The notes beneath the pieces were generated by a model. That model saw only the letters and a list, made by a program, of their open reading frames with translations. It was not told the origin of the DNA and did not search any database. Both the position numbers and the translations under genes were made by a program. 41,735 bases of DNA from Barthelona sp. PAP020 (lineage: Eukaryota; Metamonada: BaSk clade): assembly GCA_040182905.1 (NCBI GenBank), contig JARQWU010000065.1:1-41735 (forward strand), written 5' to 3'. The stretch's first letter is position 1, and each line of letters begins with the position of its first letter. Positions 9,045 to 18,200 of the stretch are shown piece after piece.

Positions 9045-9776
9045 ATGCCTTCACGACGTGCCAAAGGATTAAAAGGGTTACAACAACAACAAATTCAAAA
9101 ACAAAAGATCCAAGAATTGGGTCAAACGATGGAAGAAGAAACCATGTCCCAAATGCGAATTCAGCTTGGTAATTTTAAAGAAAAGTTAGAAGAATTTGCG
9201 TTAAATCATAGAGATGAAATCAATAATTCCCCTATATTTCGAAATGAATTTCAAAAGATGTGCAGAGAATTAGGTGTTGATCCATTGGCTTCAAACAAAG
9301 GTTTTTGGGCTTCAATTTTGGGTGTTGGAGATTTTTATTATGATTTAGGTGTGAAGATATTGACTATTGCTATTAGAAATCGGAATTTTAATGGTGGTAT
9401 GATGAAATGTGATGAAATATTATTAAATTTACAAAAAGCTTCAAAGAATGTCAATGTTTCGATTGACGATTTGACCAAAGCTGTTGAAAAAGTTAATGTT
9501 TTAAATCCTTTTTTGAAAATAATTAACATTTCCAACACATTGTATTTGCAGTCAGTCCCCTTGGAGTTGTCAAATGATGATACTGAAATAATCAGTTTGG
9601 CCCAAAAATATGGAGGTTATGTTACAAAAACAAATATGGGTTCTTTACATTGGTCTGTTGAAAGAATTGAGAGAGTTTTGGAGAGTTTTATTGCCAGAGC
9701 AATGGTATGGATTGACAGTCAAAATGTTGAAGAAACAACTTATTGGTTTCCATCATTATTGGACTTTACATTGTAA
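9045..9776 (+). CDS. SNF8: ESCRT-II subunit VPS22/SNF8
   Basis: This 243-residue protein is collinear with SNF8/VPS22. It has a basic N-terminal helix (SRRAKGLKGLQQQQIQKQ), a helical hairpin, then the family hallmark GVDPLASNKGFWASILGVGD at about residues 83-102. Next come FYYDLGVKI, tandem winged-helix domains (YLQSVPLELSND) and a C-terminal WFPSL. VPS22 pairs with VPS36 and two VPS25 copies in ESCRT-II, which sorts ubiquitinated cargo into multivesicular bodies. The frame is open upstream from a TTG, but the ATG at 9045 gives the normal family N-terminus. A TSG101-like ESCRT-I gene lies at 37.4 kb, so this part of the genome carries two ESCRT subunits. Convergent with RPB6 (119 bp). Confidence 0.96.
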   Translation: MPSRRAKGLKGLQQQQIQKQKIQELGQTMEEETMSQMRIQLGNFKEKLEEFALNHRDEINNSPIFRNEFQKMCRELGVDPLASNKGFWASILGVGDFYYDLGVKILTIAIRNRNFNGGMMKCDEILLNLQKASKNVNVSIDDLTKAVEKVNVLNPFLKIINISNTLYLQSVPLELSNDDTEIISLAQKYGGYVTKTNMGSLHWSVERIERVLESFIARAMVWIDSQNVEETTYWFPSLLDFTL

Positions 9777-9895
9777 ATATAGTGTGTGTGTGCGTGTGTA
9801 ATTAAAAAAGAAAAATATTTTTATTTTGTAAAATAATTAATCATCACAATTTTTTATTTTTGAATGATTTATTTGTGCCTAATTTTTAAAAAGAT

Positions 9896-10171
9896 CTACT
9901 CGCTTGAGGATTGAGTTGATGAAAAACTGTTGAGTTCAGAAACCAAAACATCTTCATGTGTTCCATCAGGTAAATATCTCCTGATAATCATTTTAATTTG
10001 TTGTCTACTTAATTCTTCTTCTGCAATTTTAATAGGATCTATTTCTTCCGTACTCAATCCAATTTGAGCGTTCATTGCAATTTGTTGAGCTCTAGCACCA
10101 ATAACTCTCGCTTTTTCATATTTTGTGAGGTATTTTGGTGTACGTACAGGCTTATAATTATTTTCTGACAT
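9896..10171 (-). CDS. RPB6: Common RNA polymerase subunit RPB6 (RPABC2)
   Basis: This 91-residue subunit is shared by RNA polymerases I, II and III and helps hold the clamp and core together. The sequence RTPKYLTKYEKARVIGARAQ and the later IIRRYLPDGTHEDVLV are the conserved core seen in human POLR2F and bacterial omega relatives. The usual acidic N-terminal tail (about 40-60 residues in animals and fungi) is missing, leaving only eight residues before the core. A start at TTG would add just two residues. The gene faces the next gene with only 48 bp between start codons, much of it A/T homopolymer, so the pair must share promoter space. Confidence 0.95.
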   Translation of the reverse strand: MSENNYKPVRTPKYLTKYEKARVIGARAQQIAMNAQIGLSTEEIDPIKIAEEELSRQQIKMIIRRYLPDGTHEDVLVSELNSFSSTQSSSE

Positions 10172-10219
10172 ACACAAATATTGAAAAAAAAAAAATATTT
10201 TTTTTTTTTTTTCTATTGA

Positions 10220-10819
10220 ATGACACTCGAAACAACAATACCATTTTCTGTTTTCAGATTCAGAAAATTTATTTTAATTTTCTTGTGGTTGATATTTGAA
10301 TCAATTTTCAACAGTTTCATTCATTACTTTTTTATTGACAGATATATTTCTAAATTTGAAAAAGCCAAAAAGAAATTAAATGACAGCAATTCTGAACAAA
10401 ACCAAGAGCTGATAATTGAGGAGGAAGAAGATGAGATGTTTGATGATGTCATCGTTGAAGAAACTAATTCAACTGTGAGTATTTCTCCCATTATAAAAGA
10501 CAAAAGCAAACCTTTCAATAGCATTTCTTTAGGTAAAAGAAAGATTTATGTTGCCCTTACTTGCTTTTCATTGCGTTTTATTGATGTAATTTTTTTGAGA
10601 AGCATTGGAGTTTACAAGCACAAAATATTTGCCACCTATGAATTAGTTGATCTCAGTGTGAAATTCCCGTTAAAATTTTTTACATATGATCATTTGTTGA
10701 CTTTGTTAAGAGATGGATTTGGTCCTATTTTTTGTCCCGCAATATGTGTGGGAACTCAAATGGCATTGCTTTTTGATGGTGTGAAAATTCTTGTTCGCTC
10801 AATTTTGGTGGAATTATAA
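10220..10819 (+). CDS. Unrecognised membrane protein with acidic loop
   Basis: I do not recognise this 199-residue protein. A hydrophobic stretch at about residues 12-40 (FILIFLWLIFESIFNSF) looks like a membrane anchor or signal-anchor. A charged segment follows (FEKAKKKLNDSNSEQNQE), then a strongly acidic run near 66-80 (IIEEEEDEMFDD). The C-terminal half is hydrophobic with possible helices around KIYVALTCFSLRFIDVIFL and ALLFDGVKILVRSILVEL. It starts at an ATG right after a long T tract and ends with TAA. It shares a 48-bp divergent gap with RPB6. Codon use is like that of neighbouring genes. A splice of GTGAGT...TTTAG inside it would break the frame, so I keep it intronless. Confidence 0.7.
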   Translation: MTLETTIPFSVFRFRKFILIFLWLIFESIFNSFIHYFFIDRYISKFEKAKKKLNDSNSEQNQELIIEEEEDEMFDDVIVEETNSTVSISPIIKDKSKPFNSISLGKRKIYVALTCFSLRFIDVIFLRSIGVYKHKIFATYELVDLSVKFPLKFFTYDHLLTLLRDGFGPIFCPAICVGTQMALLFDGVKILVRSILVEL

Positions 10820-10997
10820 TTTGATTGTTTTTGTTGATACATGTAAACAACTTTTCAGTTTTTTTTTTTGAACTCAATTAATTTTCAAATTGATTAAGAA
10901 AATTCAATAAAAGCATGTCTTCTCAGGTGTTAACTGACCAACAAGTTTGATAAAGGAAGTTACAATTCCAAGACACTTTCCCTTTTTTTTTTTTCCA

Positions 10998-12063
10998 ATG
11001 GATTCTTTAACATTGCTCATAATTATTGGGGCAGTATTCCTTGTACTATTATTCTTCTTGTCAAAATCCATCGTAGTTGTATATTTATTCAATAATATTA
11101 AAATGTCTAATTTTTTAGGTACATCAAGCTGAAGCTATGATTATTGAACGTTTTGGGAAGTTCCAAAAAGTTTTAGATTCGGGAATTAATTTTATTGTTC
11201 CATTTTTTGATTCACCTCGTTCTACCACATGGACTGATACCGGTTTCACTCCTGGTGGTCATATTAACGAAAAAACTTATTCCACTGCACGTGTTGATTT
11301 GCGTGAAAAGATTTTTGGTTTTAAAGCTAATGTGTTTTCCAATGATACTGTACCTTTAGATGTTAAATGTTTGATTTATTATCGTGTAACGGATGTTTAT
11401 GCTGCTGTCTACAATGTTCCTGATTTGTTAGGATCCATTGAATCAACTGCACAATCACAATTGAAAGAATTTTTCGGTACTCTTACCCTTTCAGAAGCTA
11501 TTTGTGGTCAAGATCGTATGGTTAGCTTTGTTATGGATTCTGTTATTAGCACTTTTGAAGAATGGGGAGTTACTGTTCAGAGAATGGAAATTCTTGAAAT
11601 CAAAGTCACTGGTTCTACAGCTGATTCTTTAGAGAATCAAGTTATTGCTGAGAGACAACGTAGAGGTGAGTTTATTGAAGGTGAAGGTGCCAGAACTGCT
11701 GTCAAATTAAAAGCTGAAGGATTTAAGATGAAAACTATTAATATGGGTTTGGCAGAACAAGAATCTGCCCGAAAAATATCTGAAGGTCGTGCCAAAGCCA
11801 AAATTGAAGTTGCTTCCGCTGAAGCCACTGCCTTATCCACATTAAGAGCTGCTGTATTACCTGACGGATTAGATTATACTGATTTTGTGTTAACAAGAAG
11901 GTTGATTACTAGTTTAAAGAATGCAAATGACAAAGCCAAACAAAACTTCATTTTCCCCTTACCTGCAAACGTTTTTTCATTATTGAACACAATTCAAGGC
12001 ACTAATCAAGAGAAGTTTGCTTCTTTCGAAAGAAAAACTGCAGACTTTGGTGAGCTTGATTAA
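10998..12063 (+). CDS. SPFH/stomatin-like membrane protein, two exons
   Basis: The coding sequence is 10998-11078 joined to 11119-12063, giving 341 residues. Exon 1 encodes a membrane anchor (MDSLTLLIIIGAVFLVLLFF). Exon 2 begins VHQAEAMIIERFGKF, which continues the stomatin-type start of the SPFH domain across a phase-0 junction. The SPFH core runs to about residue 200, with DVKCLIYYRVTDVYAAVYNV and VQRMEILEIKV. A charged helical region follows (AEGFKMKTINMGLAEQESAR), then an Ala-rich segment typical of oligomerising SPFH proteins. Relatives such as stomatin, SLP-2 and paraslipin form ring scaffolds at plasma or mitochondrial membranes; the location here is unknown. The internal ATG at 11137 is not a good start because it would lose the anchor. 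Confidence 0.92.
11079..11118 (+). other. Intron of SPFH gene, 40 nt
   Basis: A GTATAT donor, a TCTAAT branch-like motif and a TTTTTTAG acceptor are visible. Removing it joins ...KSIVV to VHQAEAMIIERFG in frame (phase 0) and restores the conserved stomatin N-terminus. The reading frame downstream of the donor is otherwise stopped. Confidence 0.92.
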
Positions 12064-12444
12064 TTCTATCTTTATAATTCAAGTTTTTTTTTTCAAATTG
12101 TGTATAAAATAATAAATAGCATGTTTCTTTATTTTTAATTGGTATTGAAAAATTTTGCTAAAGAGTGTTCACTACTTTAGCCAAATAATAGGTTGGAAAA
12201 TGACAAAATGAAGAGTAACAAAGATTGATTCAATTCTATCACAAAAGGTGAATATTGAAAAGTTAAACGCTGTAAATGAACAATTTCTCTGTGGAGAAAA
12301 AAAAAGATATTTCAAAAAAGTCATCAATTTATGGATAAACTGAACAAAACAAAATGAACAAATACAAATACAAAATGTCAAATTTCTCTCAAGGTTGAAA
12401 GTTCAAAATTTCAATTTCTAAAAAATTTTTATCACTGAAACAAT
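12064..12444. other. Convergent 3' flanks, 381 bp, nothing recognised
   Basis: This spacer holds the 3' flanks of the SPFH gene (+) and the GT8-like gene (-). A minus-strand frame at 12172-12381 is open but begins with TTG and encodes an unremarkable Phe/Cys-rich peptide, so I do not call it. No repeat or RNA gene is seen. Confidence 0.6.
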
Positions 12445-13311
12445 TTATTTCTCTTTATCAACTTCCTTTTGAGAATCGTTTTGATGACTATTGTGATTTG
12501 AAAGAATCAATTCAAATGTATCATTGATCAATTCTTTCACAACACTGTTTGCAACGTCTATATCACGATAATACCCGTTTTTCTTCAAAATCTTAATTAT
12601 GGTATCAGAATGATCAATATTAGAAATACAAGTCACAAAAATAGGATTCAGGTTAAATTTATTCACGTTATCATGATTATTATCCATTAAATACCAACCA
12701 GGATCCAAACACAATAGTCCACTCCAATAATTTTGCACAAAGACTTGAAATTCATCATACTGATCATTTTCTTGCGTTTTTAATTGTTCTATAAAATCAT
12801 CAATATCAATTTCATTCACAACTAAATACAAAAATCCTTTTGTAAACACTTTGTCCGAATTTGTCATTAATTCATGGGTAATTGGAGTCATAAAATTCTG
12901 ATTCATTGTTTTCTTCCAATTAGATAAAAAAGAAGCAATTATTCCTGAATGCTTCATTGAAAATGCAACATCCGGACAAGCAATACAAGTAGCAATTGGA
13001 TCAACATAAATAATTGCACTATAAATATCTTTTAATTCTAAACAGTATATAATATTTAATTCTCTTTGTTTAATTTGATTAAATTTATATCTAATAGAAT
13101 CAACTTCAATGATCAAATCCCAAAATAATAATAATTGATTATACTCATCATCATTCAATTCACAATCATATATTAATACACAATCACAAAGAGAAGAGTG
13201 TAATTTAATTGAATAAACCAATTTCAAACAATCAAACATATATTTAGTATCATGTAATACACTAACTATAGCGTATGAATTTTCATTTTCATTTTCACTA
13301 TTAGAACTCAT
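12445..13311 (-). CDS. Glycogenin/GT8-like protein with degenerate DxD motif
   Basis: This 288-residue protein follows the glycogenin (GT8, GT-A fold) N-terminal pattern: SYAIVSVLHDTKYMFDCLKL, then CVLIYDCELNDDEYNQLLLFW, then a strand AIIYVDPIATCIACPD. In active GT8 enzymes the last strand carries the metal-binding DxD (YLDADTLV). Here the second Asp is replaced, giving D104-P105-I106. A later segment, GLLCLDPGWYLMD, sits where the family has acceptor-side residues. The protein may therefore be a pseudo-enzyme or use another metal ligand. It has no signal peptide or membrane span, so it is probably cytosolic. The C-terminus is Asn/Ser/Lys-rich. Homology is moderate; function is not assigned. 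Confidence 0.6.
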   Translation of the reverse strand: MSSNSENENENSYAIVSVLHDTKYMFDCLKLVYSIKLHSSLCDCVLIYDCELNDDEYNQLLLFWDLIIEVDSIRYKFNQIKQRELNIIYCLELKDIYSAIIYVDPIATCIACPDVAFSMKHSGIIASFLSNWKKTMNQNFMTPITHELMTNSDKVFTKGFLYLVVNEIDIDDFIEQLKTQENDQYDEFQVFVQNYWSGLLCLDPGWYLMDNNHDNVNKFNLNPIFVTCISNIDHSDTIIKILKKNGYYRDIDVANSVVKELINDTFELILSNHNSHQNDSQKEVDKEK

Positions 13312-13490
13312 AGAAAGAATAACGAAATATCAAAAAAAAAATCAAAAAAAAAATTAGATTGTTGCAGGTATTTTTTCAACAATATAATCACAAATAATTG
13401 ATATAAAGTATGAAGAATAGAAAAAGAAATGCATATGATGCTATTAATTTACATAAAACAAAAATAACTATTGTTTCCAAAAAAACCCAT

Positions 13491-14078
13491 TTACATTTGA
13501 GAATTATAGAGGTTGAAGAGTTCAGGATCTTTTTTTTGTAACTCAATTTCACGAAGTCTAATTTCTTGAAGGAGTTTTTTCTCATTAAAAGGAAGATTTG
13601 AAGATCTCATCTCAAGTATATACCTTTTTCTATCAGTTATTTCATCTAATATCTGATTTCCAATTGTAATATTCAATTCAGGTTCATTGATTTTTTGAAT
13701 AATTCTCTCTGGTGCGGGTGCAAATAACCCCACATCTTCTTTTGAAGTTTTGTTTATTAATTTATTTTTAACATGCTCTCTATCTTGAGATGGGTGAAAA
13801 GGAACAAATGTGGCTCTTTCTATATTATCTTGGTAATTGTTTGTTTCTAACATTATTTGACTTCTTGATTTAACTTTCGTAAATTTTGGTTGCACATCAA
13901 CTTTTGGGATTAAGTTGTTTCTTATCGTGGTGGGAGGTTTTCGAAAAGCTGGATTATGAACTGGCAGGTGTGAACCATTTGACATCGCTCTATTTAAATT
14001 ATTTTTTTGTGCATTTGTTAGCTTAGAATTCTTTGCTAAGCCATTGATAAAATTAATGGTATCTTCACTATATTTCAT
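13491..14078 (-). CDS. UPF0193 (EVG1/C22orf23) family protein
   Basis: This 195-residue protein begins MKYSEDTINFINGLAKNSKL and continues TNAQKNNLNRAMSNGSHLP. That matches the N-terminal block of UPF0193 proteins such as human C22orf23, which has YTPGT...ESKLTNFQQ...MKRGDSLP. The C-terminal charged helix (EIRLREIELQKKDPELF) also resembles the family. The biochemical role is unknown; family members are found mainly in organisms with cilia or flagella, so its presence supports a flagellated life stage. The frame is open upstream from a TTG, but the ATG at 14078 matches the family N-terminus and avoids overlap with the divergent gene. The start codons are 59 bp apart. Confidence 0.8.
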   Translation of the reverse strand: MKYSEDTINFINGLAKNSKLTNAQKNNLNRAMSNGSHLPVHNPAFRKPPTTIRNNLIPKVDVQPKFTKVKSRSQIMLETNNYQDNIERATFVPFHPSQDREHVKNKLINKTSKEDVGLFAPAPERIIQKINEPELNITIGNQILDEITDRKRYILEMRSSNLPFNEKKLLQEIRLREIELQKKDPELFNLYNSQM

Positions 14079-14137
14079 TGAAAAAATTACAACTGTTCTG
14101 TTTTCACTGATTTTTTTTTTCCTTTCATTAACTTGTA

Positions 14138-14890
14138 ATGGATCCTGAAATCGATTTTCCAAATAATGATGGGTTAACTACTTTGAAAATTAGATTATAT
14201 ACAGGTGAAACAAAGGAATATCGGTTGAACCTATCAGAACATACAATTCAACAGTTATGTGACCAAATTATTTATGATTTTGAATTAGATACTAATCAAG
14301 TTCGACTTTTACATGCAGGAAAAGTTTTAAGTAACACAAGAATTCCCCTCTCACAAGTTACACCAAATATACCTGATGGTTGTACTTTATTAGTATCATA
14401 TCGTCCTCGTTCTTTGGATTCTCAGCAAGAAAGCAGACCAGTTACACCTGTAAATGAACCCCAACAAATCATTGAATCTGGTGAACGTTCTCTTCGTAAC
14501 GCCGGTTTAAATGAAACTGAAATTGCTTTTTGGAGATTGAGATTTTTTGCAAATAGGCAATTAAGAGGACTAAGGTTTCCCAGAACAGAAAGACGTATGA
14601 GAGATGTCGAAAATGATTATCTGGCAAATGTGGGCAATGATCCTGATGAAGGTGATGATAGATTTTTAGCTTTTATGCAACAAAGAACTCAATCAAGGCA
14701 AGTGAGAGGATCATTCTATCATTTTTTAATTGCCACCTTTGCTGGATTTTTGATTGGTCCTTTATGTTTATTGGTATTTTTTGATGCTTCTAGTTTGTTA
14801 TCACAGCAAACTAAAAGTGGTTTGTTGATTGGTGTTGTAATGAGACTTTTGTTATACTTAGTTCGTCGTGTTTTGTCGCCTTCTTCTTGA
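14138..14890 (+). CDS. Ubiquitin-like domain membrane protein, Dsc3-like
   Basis: This 250-residue protein has an N-terminal ubiquitin-like domain (about residues 14-92; LKIRLYTGETKEYRLNLSEH and VRLLHAGKVLSNTRIPLSQV). A linker with SLRNAGLNETEIAFWRLRFF follows and resembles the DUF2407 C-terminal block of fungal Dsc3 (GFSEEEIAxLRxQF). Two C-terminal hydrophobic helices follow (FLIATFAGFLIGPLCLLVFF and LLIGVVMRLLLYLV). Dsc3 is part of the Golgi/endosomal Dsc/Tul1 ubiquitin ligase complex in fungi; TMUB-type ER proteins are an alternative. A Derlin gene at 35 kb is related to another subunit class of such complexes, but no ligase subunit is visible in the window. The start ATG follows a T tract. 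Confidence 0.65.
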   Translation: MDPEIDFPNNDGLTTLKIRLYTGETKEYRLNLSEHTIQQLCDQIIYDFELDTNQVRLLHAGKVLSNTRIPLSQVTPNIPDGCTLLVSYRPRSLDSQQESRPVTPVNEPQQIIESGERSLRNAGLNETEIAFWRLRFFANRQLRGLRFPRTERRMRDVENDYLANVGNDPDEGDDRFLAFMQQRTQSRQVRGSFYHFLIATFAGFLIGPLCLLVFFDASSLLSQQTKSGLLIGVVMRLLLYLVRRVLSPSS

Positions 14891-15273
14891 TAGAAGGAAT
14901 GAATTGTACAAATAATGTAGCCATAAATATTTTTTTGTTTTATTTTGTTGTTCCTTGATAGAATTGTTTTCAATTTCCAAAATTGTCAAACTCAGTTGGT
15001 TAATAATCAAAAGGCTCTGAGGATTTTTTACATTGGTAAAGAATTAACCAAAAATGAAAATAAAAACAAAAGCTATTGATTAAAAAAAAAAATGTATACA
15101 TGCACAACAATTATTGTTTTTTATGAAAAAATAAAGATATCAAAGTGATCAATATTATTCAAATAAAGTTATAAATGGAAGAAAAAAAGTGCTGAAATGA
15201 AAGGAGAAAAGAAAGCAATAAACAACATATCATCCTTATCTTTTTTAATTTTGTATAACATCATTATAATAAT
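14891..15273. other. Intergenic spacer, 383 bp
   Basis: This AT-rich spacer lies between two plus-strand genes. It contains A runs near 15080 and the probable promoter of the giant gene just before 15274. I see no open frame, repeat or structured RNA. Confidence 0.6.
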
Positions 15274-18200
15274 ATGTCCATAACTAGCGATTTACAGCAA
15301 TTGGAAGAATTTGTATTTAAAAAAGATAGACAAAGTTTCATTGACAATTTACCTCAAGGAAAAAACAAAGATATTTTTCAATTGTTACAATATCAATTAA
15401 TTAATGAAACTCCAGATGATAAAGAAAAAGAATTGATTGAAAAAATACTTTCTGAAGCTTTTACTCACAGAAATATTTTAACTACTTTACTCAATCGTTT
15501 CAAATTGCGTGCTGATAAAGAAGAAGCTCAAAGATTGGGTTTAGATGATATTAAAGATTTTTTAAATCAATTTACTCAATACCCTCCACCAAAGATTGTT
15601 GACGCTTCTTATTCGACTACAAATGAAATGAAACTTTTAGCTTGTGATGATGTAAACAGTACTTCAAAGACTTCTATTGATAGTGATAAGAAAATTGAAG
15701 TTGGAAAATATGATAATCAAAAACTGATTGATTTTTTATCTTTGGATAAAATGATTGAAAAATTGGTTAAAAGTGGCGAAATTCCATCTGATTTAGCAGT
15801 GTTAAAGATATTAGAGCTCAACCCTGAAAATGTTCACATTGACATTTTAAAATCCATTGTTGGAGATCAAAGATTTATAAATCATGCAAATTATGATGCA
15901 TTTTTGAAATGTTACATCACGAAAACTCAAGATATTGATATTATTTTCAGATTACCATTATCAATTGCCTTTGATAGTGTTGATTTAGCGTTTTTAGAAG
16001 AGCATCAAGTGGCTCAATTATTGATGAAAGTTTTGAAGAATGAAGTTTTTGAAAAATTCGGAGATACTGCGTCATGGAAATTAAATGATTTGAGATCTGA
16101 TCAGGCATCTATTTTTTGTCAAATTTTGATTGATTTTTTTGATAATTATGTGGAGAATTATGAATTTTTGAAGGTTATTCGCAAAGTGATTTATTTACAT
16201 TACGTGTTTCCTTTTCATTCATTTTTAAGTTATGACATATTGAAAAAAGTGGCTTTTGACACTTTTGAAATTACCAACGATAAAGAAATATTGTCAAAGA
16301 ACACTATTGAAAGCATTCTTGGAATTGGGACATCATTACCTTGTTTCAATTATGAAATATTTTATCATTTATTCATGAGATTGAATTCTTTAGAAGAAAT
16401 GAAGGCGTTATATGAAGAAATTGAGAAGAGTATTTTAACCGTGAAAAAAATCAATTATCATGTTGTTGAAGCTTGTAATCATAAAGCTTTTGAAGTGAAA
16501 AATATTGATTGGATGTGTAAAGAGGATTGTTTGAGAACTGTTGATAAAAAATTTCAAGTATTACCAAATATTGTTAAAGATAAAGTCCAACATATTGTTT
16601 TACATTGCTATGGTATTGAAGAAGTAACTGTTCGACATTATACAGTTGATTTGATTCAAAAATTAAGAAACGATGTCAATCAATTGAGTTTTGATGGTTT
16701 AACCCCATTAAACGTTAAAAAACATCAATTTGAAACAGTTAACAAGCTCCAAATATTTGAATTTTTTGATGAAGTTTTTGATATTGAAGTTGAAGATGGA
16801 TTGCATATTTTCGAGTTTAGTTTTGAAAAAGAAAAACAGTTTAATACTCGTGTGATGATGATTAAAGGATTTGGAACTCCTGTGATTAAACCTTCTTCAA
16901 AAGGAATGTATTGTCATTTATTAAATGAAAATAATGATTCTATACCTTTTAAAATGTATTTAGATGATAAATTATTGATTTCTGATGATGATAATTGCGT
17001 TTTATTACCTATTTTATCGTCTTCATCTAAGAGTGAAAGTCGTGCTGTATTTATCAATGGAAAGTATGCTGTTGAACAGAAATTTGAACGTTTAAAATTC
17101 ACACCCAATGTTAATTTGGAATATTTCGTTACTAAAGAACAATTTAAAGCTGAAGAAATTACGGAAATTCCCATATTGATGAATGTTGAACTGATGTATC
17201 AAAATACTTTAATTCCTCTGAGTTTCAAAGTTTTTAAGAATTTAAGAAGTTCTGTCAGTTATTTTGATAAGGATGGAATATCTTTAAGTTGTCAAACTTT
17301 CAAATTTGAGGATAACAGTTATGGTATGGATTCTCCACCCATTATGAAGGTTAGATCATCCAGTAATTTTAGCAAGATTGTGATTACATCAAATTATGAT
17401 GTAAGTGATGGAAGTGGTGGCTTGGAAAGTTATAATTATGAAAAAGTTTATAATTTTGATCATTGTATTACAAAACAAAGCAGCAGAACATTGATTTCTC
17501 ATGAAATGATGAAGGATGTAGTTAAAATTCAAGTTTTGAATTTAGCCAGCAGACCTATTTCAAATGCTAAGCTGAATATTGTTGCAAAAAGTTCTTTTGG
17601 AGAAAAAAGTATGGATGTGGACACAAATGATGAAGGCATCTATTATTTACCTAGATTAGTGCATATAGAGAGTTATGTTGTAAGTTTTAATGAATCAAAT
17701 GTTGGAATGATTAGTTTGAACATCCCTAATTCACTAAGCAGCGATTGTCAAAAACAACATGGGTTATATTTGACTGATCTTCCCATTAAATTAGAAGATT
17801 TAACACATGAACCATTGTATTATAGTTTGATTGATAGGTTTACCAAAGAAATTGTTCCAATTAGATTCGACAATGATTTGAAAGCATTCGTTTTGGCCAA
17901 TGATAATAAAGTTAAGGATGAAAAGAAATCTTTAAGAAATGGTCAATATTTCTTGTACTTTATGAAGATTGGTGAAAGCAATTTAACTCATATGCTTGTT
18001 TATATTGGAGATTATGAAGTGAAATTGAAAAACACTGTCATGTTAACATTTAACAAGGAATTACCTTCTTCTCAGTTAAGTGAATACTCAAATTCTAAAC
18101 AAATCGCTTTAATTAATGAGTATATTGAGAATGATGAAATTGTTTTTCAATTTAACAAAGTGTCTAAGAATTCAACATGTCATTGTATTTTGAGTTATGA

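Noticed and set aside
9781-9799. GT-rich microsatellite after VPS22
   Set aside because: A short simple repeat in a 3' flank, with no further structure.
10474-10531. GTGAGT...TTTAG intron inside the membrane protein gene at 10220
   Set aside because: Its 58-nt length would shift the frame, while the unspliced frame is open on both sides.
12172-12381. 69-codon minus-strand frame between convergent genes
   Set aside because: It begins at TTG, has no ATG near the start, and shows no domain or conservation clue.
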